Assembly: GCA_028284775.1 (NCBI GenBank)
Contig: JANQRB010000009.1
Span: 1-64,000, forward strand
Direction of reading: 5' to 3'
Source of the DNA: Candidatus Kapaibacterium sp.
GTDB lineage: Bacteria > Bacteroidota > Ignavibacteria > Kapaibacteriales > UBA7675
DNA: 64,000 bases
Made by a program: the position numbers and the translations under genes. Below the pieces are notes generated by a model. The model searched no databases and was not told where the DNA came from. It saw nothing but the letters and a program-made list of their open reading frames with translations. Shown here piece by piece: positions 34,125 to 43,770 of this stretch. Each line of letters opens with the position of its first letter. The first letter of the stretch is position 1.

Positions 34125-35957
34125 ATGGACCTTCAACTAAGCGTTACGATCGATGCTAAAGATCACGGTCTGAAGTTTCGCAGCGTCAAGCTGCGGCAGG
34201 CTCTCTATATGCCCTGTACGCTCGAAGTTGAGCTGATAATTGACAACCGCGACTACGTGCGCAAGACAAGAAAGAAAATCCCGCAATGGATCGGCAAATT
34301 ACTTGTAGTACGCATTGCCGACAAGCTTAATCCCGCTGTCGCCAGGGAATACAGGGGCCTTATACTTCGCTGCTCCCTGTCATCCGATACCGTGCAGATT
34401 TTTGCCGCTTCGGAGGATCATGTGCTGACCGTTGCATGTAAAAACCGGTCCTTCGTGGAAATGGACGTGACGGGAATCATTAAAGAAATTGTTAAGGGTC
34501 TTAGCGCTCAAACAAAAATCGTCGAATCTACCGCGAGCACAATGTTCAAGTTCTTTCAACAGTACAATGAAACCGACTATGAGTGCCTGTTGCGTCTGGC
34601 GCACTATGACGGCTATGTGATTTATCACGACGGCGATTCCTTTGTGATATCAAATGGTCTGGATGGCGGTGCCGACCTGACGCTCTCCGCGGAAGAAGTG
34701 TTCGATTTGAAGCTCACCTGCGCGCTGGGTCCGACGCAGTGGACGGCTGCTCCCTACGATTACGCCAAACACAGCGAACCCGCCGCTAATCGCCTGCAAT
34801 CGGTGCCGCTTGCACTTGCCGGGCCGGAACTGGCGCAACAGATTTATGACGTGTCGAAATCGATCTACAATAGTCAGGTGCAGGAATTGTACAATCAAAC
34901 GATTGTCAACAAAGACAAATTCGAAACTTTTCTCGGACACCAGCAGAATTTTGCGGCGGGCGATCATCTGTTGTTAACAGGTTCGACCTATAATCCCAGG
35001 CTGGCGGTCGGTTGTACGATCCGTAGCGCTGAAGTCGATCTGCTGGACGAGCCCTACGTCGTCAGCTCGATGTCGGCTGAATTCGGCAGTGATAATGTTT
35101 ATGTGGCCCATTTCGAGGCTTTGGCGCTATCGGCTAAAGTCGCTCCGCCGCTGCCGCCGTCCAGGGACACGGATTTTCTGCAGCCGGCGGAGGTAATCGA
35201 CAATGAAGACAAAGAGCAGATGGGGCGGGTGCAGATCCGGTATCTGTGGGATGAGGCCGGCCGGGCCTGCTGCTGGGCACGACTTGCTCAGGCGGGTGCC
35301 GGCAAAAAAGACGGCGTCGCGTACGGGACGCACTTTACCCCGCGCATCGGCGACCACGTGCTGGTGGCTTTTGAGCATGGCGACCCCTCGCTGCCCATTA
35401 TTCTCGGCGCTTTGTATCACAGCGAGAAGAAGCCCGATGTGCTTACGTCGAACGGCGCGCAGGAAGTGCTGCTTGCCAGGACGCCGCAAGAATCGACAAT
35501 ACGCGTCCTCGATACGCAGGGCGAAGAGGAAATTGTGATTGCAATGCGCGACAACAAAAATTTGATTCGGCTGGAGCTTAAACAGCCGCGTATCACGGTG
35601 GAGTCGCAGGGCGGTCTTATCGTGGCGCATGCGAAAAACATTCAGGTGCTGGCCGATGAAACGATGGAGCTGAAAGCACGCGACATAGAAATCAGCGCCG
35701 AGAAAAATATCACGGTCAAGGCCGGCGAAAACAGATCGGTGGAAGTGCAGAAGGAATACACAATGAAAGTAGGCGGCAACGCTGAAGAATCGGTTAGCGG
35801 AAATAAGGAAGTAAAAGTTGGCGGCAATCTCAGCGAACAGGCGAGCGGTGAAATAGCGCTGGGCGCTACCGCCGCCGTGAAAGTGGAATCAACCCAGATC
35901 GAGTCCAGTGCCGGCGCTACAAACACGATCAAGGGCGCAATCGTGCAAATCAATTGA
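34125..35957 (+). CDS. vgrG: VgrG/TssI spike protein
   Basis: 610 residues. Gp27-like N-terminal domains (1-350), with the phage-late-control pattern QYNETDYECLLRLAHYDGYVIYHDGDS. A gp5-type OB-fold (about 361-445) reads EQMGRVQIRYLWDEAG...RIGDHVLVAFEHGDPSLPIILGALYH. The C-terminal needle (about 480-605) has beta-helix repeats such as KAGENRSVEVQKEYTMKVGGN and SGNKEVKVGGN. VgrG trimerises to form the puncturing spike; PAAR (38863) caps it. There is no extra C-terminal effector domain, so cargo must be loaded through the DUF4123-type adaptor or PAAR. Confidence 0.93.
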   Translation: MDLQLSVTIDAKDHGLKFRSVKLRQALYMPCTLEVELIIDNRDYVRKTRKKIPQWIGKLLVVRIADKLNPAVAREYRGLILRCSLSSDTVQIFAASEDHVLTVACKNRSFVEMDVTGIIKEIVKGLSAQTKIVESTASTMFKFFQQYNETDYECLLRLAHYDGYVIYHDGDSFVISNGLDGGADLTLSAEEVFDLKLTCALGPTQWTAAPYDYAKHSEPAANRLQSVPLALAGPELAQQIYDVSKSIYNSQVQELYNQTIVNKDKFETFLGHQQNFAAGDHLLLTGSTYNPRLAVGCTIRSAEVDLLDEPYVVSSMSAEFGSDNVYVAHFEALALSAKVAPPLPPSRDTDFLQPAEVIDNEDKEQMGRVQIRYLWDEAGRACCWARLAQAGAGKKDGVAYGTHFTPRIGDHVLVAFEHGDPSLPIILGALYHSEKKPDVLTSNGAQEVLLARTPQESTIRVLDTQGEEEIVIAMRDNKNLIRLELKQPRITVESQGGLIVAHAKNIQVLADETMELKARDIEISAEKNITVKAGENRSVEVQKEYTMKVGGNAEESVSGNKEVKVGGNLSEQASGEIALGATAAVKVESTQIESSAGATNTIKGAIVQIN

Positions 35958-36101
35958 CGCCGATCGGCAGGAGATTCATCGTGTTCGGGTCCGGGAGCTG
36001 TACCTGATCCACATGGTTAACCCATCGCGATTCGGAGGAAATGCATCCGGCTAAAGTGTTCAGCATAACTCGATAAGTGCTTTTATGAATCCGATTTGCC
36101 C

Positions 36102-36551
36102 ATGACACTCTTAAAATTGCCGTTGGAACTTACACCTTCCGGCTTCTTCAAGTTGAGCGACAACGAAGATGAAGCGCTGCGCGAACGTCTGCGCATTTTT
36201 GTGCTGGCCGGCGCGGGCGGCTATATGAAACTGCCGTCGCCGGGCATCAGCCGCTTTTGGGAAACGATCAGGGCTATGGGCATCAGCTCCAGAATATGTT
36301 CGGTGATAAAGGACGAGGAGCGCGTCAAACTGGAAGATATCATTCGCGAGGAAGTGAATGCCTGGCTGGCGGATATCGTAGACATCAAGCGCGTGAAGCT
36401 TTTGGGCGATCAATCAACAGCCAATGGAATTGCCTTCACCAGCGCTACGCAAACTATGGTTTTAAGCTTCGCGTATGCTTCCGGCAAGGAGCGCGGCTTG
36501 AATACCATTGGGACATGGAACATCAGGGAGCACTGGCATGCAGTACACTGA
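36102..36551 (+). CDS. tssE: TssE-like baseplate wedge protein (gp25-like)
   Basis: 149 residues from the ATG at 36102; a TTG at 36096 is also in frame. It shows a lysozyme-like gp25 pattern: LRERLRIFVLAGAGGYMKLPSPGISRFWE, then IIREEVNAWLADIVDIKRVKLLGDQ, then a C-terminal strand (IAFTSATQTMVLSFAYASG). TssE binds TssF and TssG in the wedge. It overlaps tssF by 14 bases. A mini-frame ATG at 36085 ends in a TGA that overlaps the tssE ATG, which could couple translation, but this may be chance. Confidence 0.72.
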   Translation: MTLLKLPLELTPSGFFKLSDNEDEALRERLRIFVLAGAGGYMKLPSPGISRFWETIRAMGISSRICSVIKDEERVKLEDIIREEVNAWLADIVDIKRVKLLGDQSTANGIAFTSATQTMVLSFAYASGKERGLNTIGTWNIREHWHAVH

Positions 36552-38052
36552 CTTTAAGACTCGCTTTGCCGCCGTCTATAATGGCGATCTGCATGATCCC
36601 GTCTTTGCAATGCTTCTGGATGCGCTGGATTCCTATCAGAAAGATATCGAGCAGGAATATCTGCTGAGTACCTATGCCGATTGGGGCGGTAGTCACACGA
36701 GCGGTTTGTTTGAAGTGTTGCGCCGTCATCTTTTTGGACAAATGTTTCCCGGTCCGGTTTACACTGTCGCGCAGGCCGACCTGCGCGATGTCGAAAACGC
36801 AGAAGCGCTGGCCCTGGAGCAATATCATCACTTCAGTCTGCAGGATGGTGAAGGCAACAAAGTTTTATTCACTCCAATGAAGAAGGCGTGGATCCTTCCA
36901 GCCTATTCCAACGATGTGCTTGTGGAAAGCGATGGCCCCGACCTGCGCCTCGGCTTCAGAGTTATTGCGGATAATTTGCCCGCCGGTTCGCAAATTAACA
37001 TTTCAATGTTCGGACGGGACGTGGAACCCCTACTACTCGAGCAGCTTCGCTGCCGGCTCGAGCGGATGTCGGGTTTCCGGCCGGCAGGGCAAAATTACTT
37101 TTCACCTATTCGACCGACATATCCCGGTGTTTTTACGGCTGCGGATCATTTCTTCACGACACCATTTGACCGGCTCTTTGTTTCGATCCCCATTGAAACG
37201 CTGCGCGCGGCGCATAACTCGGATGCAAGCCGCGGCGTCTCCTGGCTGAACTTTGAAGGACTGGGTGACTATGCGGCCACCTTGCAAAAAAGGCTTACCA
37301 TAAATTCACTGCCTTTATGGAACCTTGAACGGCGTTCCACCGTCGCTGAAAAAACGGCCGATAGTACGCATTCGTTCCGGCTAATTGGCAGTACGCAGCA
37401 GCAGCGCATTATTGCAAGAGTGGAGGACAGCGGAGCGGAGCCGCCAATTGAATACATCGATGCGGCATCGGTAATGGACCCGGCATATCCTTATCAATTC
37501 ACTTCGTCCATCAGCGCGGCGAATGATGAATATTACCTTGCCGTCACCCGCGCGCCAGCCGGCGACCTCACCGTCCACTATTGCCAGTATGATCTGAGTG
37601 ACCTGACGGTGAACATTGCCGTTGGCCGTGGATTCGGATTATACCAGGGCATCGACGAGAAACTTCGGGGATTGCAAACACTGCTGCCAACCCGTCGAAA
37701 TGAAGCACTCAATGACAAGGAACAGATTTGGGCTTACTTCCAATCGCTGGTTGCCAGCCGCAACAGAGTAGTCAGCAAGGCTGACTTGATAGCTGCGATC
37801 CATACCTATCCGCCTTTGGCGGGCCAGGAGCGAGCGATACACCTGGAAAGAATTATAATGCAGGAGAGCGTGGGTCGCGTGCGCGGATTTTTAACGCCCT
37901 TTACACAGATTGGCGTGCCTGTGTCCGACGAACGCCTCTTGCAACAGCCAGACAAAGCGCACTTTGAACGCGGCCTGGGACGCTATCTTAAACACAAGAG
38001 TTCAGCCGGCAATTTTTTGCAGGTACAATTTATCGGGGCCAAAGGCTTGTGA
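36538..38052 (+). CDS. tssF: TssF-like baseplate wedge protein
   Basis: 504 residues from the ATG at 36538 (GGGAG seven bases upstream), which starts inside tssE. Pattern: an N-terminal helix, beta domains (DLRLGFRVIADNLPAGSQINISMFG), and a C-terminal section (EKLRGLQTLLPTRRNEALNDKEQIWAYFQSLVASRNRVVSKADL). The final part is related to the baseplate gp6-like fold, in which the region RVVSKADL...AIHTYPP is typical. Shorter than classical TssF (about 590-620) but near the T6SSiii size. It pairs with tssG, whose GTG start overlaps its stop. Confidence 0.68.
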   Translation: MQYTDFKTRFAAVYNGDLHDPVFAMLLDALDSYQKDIEQEYLLSTYADWGGSHTSGLFEVLRRHLFGQMFPGPVYTVAQADLRDVENAEALALEQYHHFSLQDGEGNKVLFTPMKKAWILPAYSNDVLVESDGPDLRLGFRVIADNLPAGSQINISMFGRDVEPLLLEQLRCRLERMSGFRPAGQNYFSPIRPTYPGVFTAADHFFTTPFDRLFVSIPIETLRAAHNSDASRGVSWLNFEGLGDYAATLQKRLTINSLPLWNLERRSTVAEKTADSTHSFRLIGSTQQQRIIARVEDSGAEPPIEYIDAASVMDPAYPYQFTSSISAANDEYYLAVTRAPAGDLTVHYCQYDLSDLTVNIAVGRGFGLYQGIDEKLRGLQTLLPTRRNEALNDKEQIWAYFQSLVASRNRVVSKADLIAAIHTYPPLAGQERAIHLERIIMQESVGRVRGFLTPFTQIGVPVSDERLLQQPDKAHFERGLGRYLKHKSSAGNFLQVQFIGAKGL

Positions 38053-38843
38053 AACACATTGCCGCTCATAGCGCCCTGCATACTCATAGCTCGCTGCCGT
38101 ATATGCTGCCGCCCGGCATTTTTGCGAGCGATGACGACACAACCGCCGGCGATCAGGCCCGCACCGCTTTTGCGGCTCTTCAAAGCGTTATCGATCGAAC
38201 TTCACTGCGCAATGCTGCCTTGTTGCGTTTTGCGCTGCTGCAAGCCCTGCCGCGCATGATTGAGACCGACGCATCAGAGCAACTTGGTTTACCCGCCGAT
38301 TTCCTTCGGCGCTACTTCCACAGTATCGCTCCTCAGTGGTATACGGAAGTCATCGACCGCTTGAGTGAAGCTGAGTCTGAGGTATTGTTAAAGCTCTATG
38401 TGACTGCACACGAGTTCTGGGGAATGCTCAGTGGGATCGGAATAATAGCGCGCGCCCTGCTTGAAGCCTGTGTCAATGCGGAAGTGCCGGTACGCGTTGA
38501 AACCCTGACCGGCGAAGTGCGCGCTATCCCGCCGGAGCAGCAATCGAAGCTCGGTCAGCGCTTTGCGGCGCTCGGTGTGGATTTCACGGCGGGCCGAAGT
38601 TTTCTGTGCCGTCCCCGGCGCTATCGAATTATCGTTGGACCGGTGTCATGGGCCAAACTGCGTTTATTCCAGGCTCATGGATGGGCATGCGATCTACGCG
38701 AAGGCGACAAATTACGCAATGTACTCGCCCTGGCGGAGCCATACTATTTACAGGCTGAAGTGCATTTTCTGGTAACAATGATCGGCTTTGTTGCCGGGCG
38801 CGCCCGGCTAGGCCGTGACAAACTGGGTCAGGTCTATTCATAA
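38049..38843 (+). CDS. tssG: TssG-like baseplate wedge protein
   Basis: 264 residues with a GTG start that overlaps the tssF stop by 4 bases. Helical N-terminus, then an all-beta part and a C-terminal RRYRIIVGPVSWAKLRLFQAHGW...YLQAEVHFLVTMIGFVAGRARLG. TssG normally forms a 2:1 complex with TssF, so order and overlap support the assignment. Shorter than classical TssG (about 330). Confidence 0.62.
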   Translation: MKHIAAHSALHTHSSLPYMLPPGIFASDDDTTAGDQARTAFAALQSVIDRTSLRNAALLRFALLQALPRMIETDASEQLGLPADFLRRYFHSIAPQWYTEVIDRLSEAESEVLLKLYVTAHEFWGMLSGIGIIARALLEACVNAEVPVRVETLTGEVRAIPPEQQSKLGQRFAALGVDFTAGRSFLCRPRRYRIIVGPVSWAKLRLFQAHGWACDLREGDKLRNVLALAEPYYLQAEVHFLVTMIGFVAGRARLGRDKLGQVYS

Positions 38844-38862
38844 TCCAGGGACTTAACAACAG

Positions 38863-39276
38863 ATGGGTAAACCTGCCGCCCGAATCGGCGATATGCACAC
38901 CTGCCCGATGGTAACTCCGGGTACTCCGCCGGTGCCGCACGTCGGCGGACCAATTACGGGTCCGGGTGTCCCGACGGTGCTTATCGGCGGACTGCCGGCG
39001 GCCGTCATCGGCGACATGGCAACCTGCGTCGGCCCGCCGGACACCATCGCCATTGGATCCGCCGGTGTCATGATCGGCGGCAAACCGGCGGCGCGAATGG
39101 GAGATATGACCGCCCATGGCGGAACTATCACGGTCGGTTGTCCAACAGTGTTAATTGGCGAAGTCGCTCCGGGCAAAGCGCCGGCCGTCATCGTCGCGCA
39201 GGTGCAGGTTCTTCTGAAGGCAGCTAAAAACGGCACCCCCTTCTGCGAAGAATGCCAAAAAAAGCATGTGGAATAA
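38863..39276 (+). CDS. PAAR spike-tip protein
   Basis: 137 residues. Classic PAAR repeats: KPAARIGDMHTCP, PTVLIGGLPAAVIGDMATC, GVMIGGKPAARMGDMTAHGG, CPTVLIGE. They form a sharp metal-binding cone that caps the VgrG trimer; His and Cys residues in the repeats bind the metal. A 25-residue C-terminal tail with CEEC could contact cargo. No fused toxin domain. Confidence 0.95.
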   Translation: MGKPAARIGDMHTCPMVTPGTPPVPHVGGPITGPGVPTVLIGGLPAAVIGDMATCVGPPDTIAIGSAGVMIGGKPAARMGDMTAHGGTITVGCPTVLIGEVAPGKAPAVIVAQVQVLLKAAKNGTPFCEECQKKHVE

Positions 39277-39397
39277 ACTAAGGCATTTAACTCAGGAGGG
39301 TAGAGCGCGTTAAGTTGGAATTAATGAGTTCCGGGAAATGCCAGAGAGGAATATTGTGAATTATTCTACAAAACAACAAACTTGACAATCTTTTCCT

Positions 39398-39991
39398 ATG
39401 CAAGAGTCGCTTAGCATTTCCAACTTCCCGTTCCGGTACGCGGTCGTCGATGCCGCGCGCATGGGCCTCCATTTGCGGACTTTGGCTGCGCTGCCGGGAA
39501 GCAAAATACGATCACTCTTTCGTGGTGAAGAGGAGCATACATTAAAGTTTGTGGCTCCGTATCTGCTTGCCTGCCCACCCGGATCGGTCGCACGGGACTT
39601 TTTGCTGGATCAAGGCCGGGGGCAAAGCTGGGGCATCATGGTGGAAGCTGAATTGTCCTTTGACGAGATTCTCAGACATCTGCGCCGTCTCCTGAAAGTA
39701 AAATTCGAGGATGGCAGGCAGTATTATTTCCGTTTCTACGATCCGCGCGTACTTCGCATTTTTTTACCCTCGTGTTCAGCGGCGCAATTGGCGGAAGTAT
39801 TCGGCCCTGTTAAAAGCTATATCACCGAAGACGAATTGCCTGAAAAGGCGCTGCGATTTACGCTGGCGGGCGGACTGCTGCAGAGTGCGTCGGCAGCATT
39901 GAAAGTATCCGAAAAAACTCGGGAGCTGAAAAGTGAGGAGCCTGAAATCCGCCAGTTTGAGGTCAAATTTGATGAGAATACGATTGTTTAA
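39398..39991 (+). CDS. DUF4123-type T6SS cargo adaptor
   Basis: 197 residues. It fits the DUF4123 (Tap/TEC) adaptor family: N-terminal FRYAVVDAAR, APYLLACPPGSVARDFLLDQG, GIMVEAELSFDEILRHLRRLLKVKFEDGRQYYFRFYDPRVLRIFLPSC. The sentence WGxxxxS...L..HLR....V..edG....FRfYDPRVL is the family hallmark. These proteins load effectors onto VgrG without being secreted. It follows PAAR directly, so it may load the 50474 metallopeptidase or another cargo. There is no clear ribosome site before the ATG at 39398. Confidence 0.85.
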   Translation: MQESLSISNFPFRYAVVDAARMGLHLRTLAALPGSKIRSLFRGEEEHTLKFVAPYLLACPPGSVARDFLLDQGRGQSWGIMVEAELSFDEILRHLRRLLKVKFEDGRQYYFRFYDPRVLRIFLPSCSAAQLAEVFGPVKSYITEDELPEKALRFTLAGGLLQSASAALKVSEKTRELKSEEPEIRQFEVKFDENTIV

Positions 39992-40041
39992 TCAGCGGGA
40001 ATCAGCACGGTCTGCAAAACGTGTTTCCGGGAATAACACAG

Positions 40042-42318
40042 ATGAATGACGCCGCTGTCATAATTGTGCTGGCCACACTGATCATAGTTCTATTGATCAT
40101 CGCGCTTCTTGTTTCGCGTCGGCGTTCTTTGCCGCGCTCCGGCCTGACGGAAGAAGAAATTGCCATACTCGATCAACAACAGATCGAGAACTTCGATCTG
40201 ATTGCTCCGCAACAGCGAGGCGTGATTTCGCTTGCGTTTAAGGGGCATGACAAGATTAAGGATCGCAGAGTAACGCTGAGTTTTCTAAAGAGCGCTTATT
40301 CAGGCATACCTTCAATCGCCGATGATTTCAAACATAACGCCGAAATTCTCAATCACCTGATCGCCAAAAACAATTCCTCTTTCGTGGTGGCTGACAACAG
40401 AGTCAACGAAACCCGTGTGAGCGGAGAGTTGCGGCTCTATATGGCGTCAAGTTACGTGCCCGGAGTTTCCCTGGCCAAATTGCTGAAGCACAAAGAGAAG
40501 CTGGCGCCGCGCGACGCATACACCATCATACGCCAGCTCGCGGAAGTGGCGGCCGCGGCCCATAAGGAGCGTCTATGGCTTCATGCCCTGCCGCCGCAGA
40601 GTATTCTTGTGTTTATCGACGACAAAGGAGAGCTGCGATCCATAATCAGAGAGACGGTAAGTCCTTATCATAAGCTGGCGTCGGTTCACTCCGAAGAGGC
40701 CGGCGCCGAGCTGAGGAAGATCAAGGACTGTTACGCGCCCGAAGAGCAGGCGGAAAATGTTTCCGACATCCGATCCGACGTCTATGCACTGGCGGCGCTG
40801 CTGCGGACATTGCTCGGCGGCGACACATCGCATGAACATTTCGGCAGAAGTTTTATGGAAGCGCAAGCCTCCGCATTGTCCGCCGAGGCGTCGCGGCGGC
40901 CGTCAACGCCGGAAGAGTTTATGGCCTCCCTTTGTGAACTCGAAAGTGTTCAAAGTTCCGTTGCGCCGACGAGTGCCGAAGACATCAGGCTACTCATGGA
41001 TGAAGATACAGCTTACGCTGCCGGTGTGCCGGCTTCAAGCTCCCCTGGAAAGGACAGGAACAAAAGAAGATGGAACAGCTCTTCGATTCGGAAAACCGGC
41101 ATTCTCAAGAGAATCAAAATTGCCTTGCTGTCATTTTTTACTGTCTGGCTGGGCGCCAAAATAATTGGATTCTTTAACAAACCCGGCAAAGTTATCCTGG
41201 CAATTTTTCTCGTGAGCATGGTGGCTGCCCTAAGCATCTGGTGGTTTTGGATCAATCCGGTGCGCGGACTGCTGGTCATCGATGTTCGCGAGTTCTCGCA
41301 GGAAGTGCCGCCGCCGCAGATCGACAGCGTCGAGGTGGAAGTAGAAGCACTGGACGGAAAGGGGATACGTATTCCGAGCTTGTTCTTCAAAAACAGCAAC
41401 GGTCAATCAGACGACGAAGGATTAACCCGGCGCGTCTCGAACATTGATGGAATAGTCGCCATTCCCTATCAGGCGCGCTTTGATCTAAGAAATGTCTTCA
41501 TCAAAACAACAGTTAACCCTGGTTTCTCTAAGCACGGCAAGCGCTACACGACTATGGAGCTTCAATCGGAGCCATTAATGCAAAACAAAGCGCTGCAGAT
41601 CATAACGGCATATCTCCGGCCGGTCTATGGCGGGACGATTGACATCCGCATTCCGAGACCGCGGCTGAGTGCATGGCTTGCCGCGCCGGAGACATTCGCA
41701 GTCGAAGTCTATGCGACTGACAACAATGATATTCCAACGCCGAATCTGCACTTTGGTATTGAACAGGGAGATAGCGTCAAATATCTCAAGGCGGGTACGG
41801 CGGGCACCTATACGGGCGTGTTAAACGCGCCATATACTGCTGCAGCAATGATTAGTTATGAAGTGCCGGACAGCACCAGGCTGCATGTTAGCGTTTTGCC
41901 GGATCCCTCGTTGACGGATCTTCGCACGGCACCGTCGATTCAAAGTTACCAGGTTGTGGCGGATAAGGACCGGCTCGTGTTTGCCAGCTCAGTGGAACGC
42001 AGGCGCGGCTCGCAGCGGATTCAATATATGATCTCCGTTGTGGATGCCGCGTTGAATCCGGTTCCCAACCTGAGTGTGTTTGTTAATGATAGACAAATCG
42101 GCACGACAAACTCCGACGGCGGAATTCCTGCTTTTCCGCCCGGCCCGATCGCGGACTTGCAAAGTTTCTGGGAGGAATCATGGTATGTAGCTATTAAATA
42201 TCCCGGACACAAATTCGAAAAATCGAACAAAATCGCATTGCGTAATCCCGGTGAAGACATCGTCGACATTAAGATCGAAATCGACAAAATATTCAACAAA
42301 ATCAAACAAAAGTTGTAG
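40042..42318 (+). CDS. Transmembrane pseudokinase, candidate envelope anchor of the T6SS
   Basis: 758 residues from the ATG at 40042 (a GTG at 40021 is also in frame). TM1 (about 4-24) is followed by RRR, so the next domain is cytoplasmic. Residues about 45-285 keep the protein-kinase fold but not its chemistry. The beta3 Lys site reads VTLS, the HRDxKxxN loop reads LHALPPQSIL without the catalytic Asp, and no DFG is seen. The late motifs survive (CYAPEEQ, SDVYALAALLRTLLGG). One or two more membrane segments lie at about 358-404, so the side of the C-terminus is uncertain. The C-terminal 350 residues are beta-rich, probably Ig-like. Classical T6SS kinases (PpkA) are active; this looks like a scaffold. 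Located where TssL/TssM or TssN would be expected. Confidence 0.72.
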   Translation: MNDAAVIIVLATLIIVLLIIALLVSRRRSLPRSGLTEEEIAILDQQQIENFDLIAPQQRGVISLAFKGHDKIKDRRVTLSFLKSAYSGIPSIADDFKHNAEILNHLIAKNNSSFVVADNRVNETRVSGELRLYMASSYVPGVSLAKLLKHKEKLAPRDAYTIIRQLAEVAAAAHKERLWLHALPPQSILVFIDDKGELRSIIRETVSPYHKLASVHSEEAGAELRKIKDCYAPEEQAENVSDIRSDVYALAALLRTLLGGDTSHEHFGRSFMEAQASALSAEASRRPSTPEEFMASLCELESVQSSVAPTSAEDIRLLMDEDTAYAAGVPASSSPGKDRNKRRWNSSSIRKTGILKRIKIALLSFFTVWLGAKIIGFFNKPGKVILAIFLVSMVAALSIWWFWINPVRGLLVIDVREFSQEVPPPQIDSVEVEVEALDGKGIRIPSLFFKNSNGQSDDEGLTRRVSNIDGIVAIPYQARFDLRNVFIKTTVNPGFSKHGKRYTTMELQSEPLMQNKALQIITAYLRPVYGGTIDIRIPRPRLSAWLAAPETFAVEVYATDNNDIPTPNLHFGIEQGDSVKYLKAGTAGTYTGVLNAPYTAAAMISYEVPDSTRLHVSVLPDPSLTDLRTAPSIQSYQVVADKDRLVFASSVERRRGSQRIQYMISVVDAALNPVPNLSVFVNDRQIGTTNSDGGIPAFPPGPIADLQSFWEESWYVAIKYPGHKFEKSNKIALRNPGEDIVDIKIEIDKIFNKIKQKL

Positions 42319-42337
42319 GCATTGCGGGCGTCTGGAA

Positions 42338-43747
42338 ATGAATCGAAAACAAGTGATCGGGCTTTTGGCGCTTTTTCTCGTCCTCGTTGTCGGAGGACTG
42401 CTGCTTTGGTTTACGCTGCGCGGCAGCGAGCTAAACGTCGGCGTCCGCACGTATTACGGCGATACGCAGGTACCGCAGACGCTCATTTCGGTGGCGGAGC
42501 AGCGGAAACTCACTGACGCCGATGGCTGGGCGTTTTTTCGAACCAGAGTGCATGCGGGCGACAGTTTGTATGTCCACGCCGAGTTCACGGACCAGTCACG
42601 CAATAGTGTAAGTCTGCACGCTTATGATACCATTTTCGTCGACAGCGAACGTTTGGCGGCGGCCTACGTTGGCTCTGATCTGGTATTTAAGCAGAGAGGG
42701 GAGTGTCCGCCCGGCATGCTGAAATTCGCCGGTGATTGCGTCGAGCGCTGCCCGCAAGGTTGGTATCGCTTCAATGACAAGTGTGTGGCGAATTGTCCCG
42801 ATGGATATGAAATTTTTAACGGAGTGTGTTTAGCTCTTTGTGACGAAGGTTTTGTGCGGGATGCGAACGGCAACTGCATCCCTGAAAAGGCTCCCGGCCG
42901 AAAAAGGCCGGCGCGCGTGCGTTCGTCACCGACTGGAAAGGCTATACTGGAAATCGAAACACTGCCCTTCGATGCGGAGGTTGCCATCGACGGCCGGCCG
43001 CAACCCATAGCGGCGTCCTTTTATTCGAGCTACCCGGTGCGGCGCGGCGATCGGCGCATTACGCTGAGTTATCGCGGCAAGGATCTCTGGGATGAAATTG
43101 TTAATGTGCAACGATCGAAATTACGGATTACCGTATTTCTCGGTGACTGCGCCGCGGCCGTCAACGCCGCCGACTCAATTCTCAGGACGTACACGCAATT
43201 CAGCGGTGTACAGCCGGAAAAAGTTGAAGACATCTTATTGAATTATGCCGTCAATTGCCGCTGGGACGAACTGCCGGAGCCGATAAGAGGAAAGCGTCTA
43301 CTGCTGATCGGGGACGCTCAGACCAGATTGGCTAAGAGTAACATCCTTAAGCTTGCGGATGCTATTCGGCATCTGAACGATGCGCTGCCAATGCTTGACG
43401 CAAAGGATCAATTGCAGGCGCAGTTGTTGCTTGCGCTGGCATATCAACGGAAACTAATGGATGACGATGCCATACGATATTTTAAGATCGTAATGAATTC
43501 CCTGAAGCCGCTGCCGCCAAATCGTAAAGCGCAGTTAATGCCGCAAGCCCTCTACGGCATTTGTGTATCAACATACCGGCGATTCATTGAAGAACATCAT
43601 AAGATAGAAGGAGGGGCCGGGGAATACGCCGCAAATGTCAAGAAGTACGCGGAAGATTTTGAGAAACTTTTCTGTCCCGCCGATCCCCGATGCGCGGAAA
43701 TCGGCATGATGCGCGAAGAGACAACAAAATACCTCGTCCAACCTTGA
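42338..43747 (+). CDS. Transmembrane protein with Cys-rich repeats, PEGA domain and TPR-like C-terminus
   Basis: 469 residues from the ATG at 42338 (frame open from 42251). TM at about 7-25, then a beta domain. A Cys-rich repeat stretch (about 121-181) repeats the pattern CPPGMLKFAGDC / CPQGWYRFNDKC / CPDGYEIFNGVC / CDEGFVRDANGNC, four units. A PEGA domain follows (about 200-270, ILEIETLPFDAEVAIDG...GDRRITLSY); PEGA domains often bind surface or envelope partners. The C-terminal third is helical, TPR-like. It lies between the pseudokinase and the OmpA lipoprotein genes in the same operon, so it may bridge inner membrane and periplasm. The role is inferred from position. Confidence 0.7.
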   Translation: MNRKQVIGLLALFLVLVVGGLLLWFTLRGSELNVGVRTYYGDTQVPQTLISVAEQRKLTDADGWAFFRTRVHAGDSLYVHAEFTDQSRNSVSLHAYDTIFVDSERLAAAYVGSDLVFKQRGECPPGMLKFAGDCVERCPQGWYRFNDKCVANCPDGYEIFNGVCLALCDEGFVRDANGNCIPEKAPGRKRPARVRSSPTGKAILEIETLPFDAEVAIDGRPQPIAASFYSSYPVRRGDRRITLSYRGKDLWDEIVNVQRSKLRITVFLGDCAAAVNAADSILRTYTQFSGVQPEKVEDILLNYAVNCRWDELPEPIRGKRLLLIGDAQTRLAKSNILKLADAIRHLNDALPMLDAKDQLQAQLLLALAYQRKLMDDDAIRYFKIVMNSLKPLPPNRKAQLMPQALYGICVSTYRRFIEEHHKIEGGAGEYAANVKKYAEDFEKLFCPADPRCAEIGMMREETTKYLVQP

Positions 43748-43770
43748 AGTCTGAACTCAGGAGTAAAATA

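Noticed and set aside
40042..42318. Calling the 758-residue protein an active PpkA-type kinase
   Set aside because: The catalytic Asp, the beta3 Lys and DFG are not present in the sequence.
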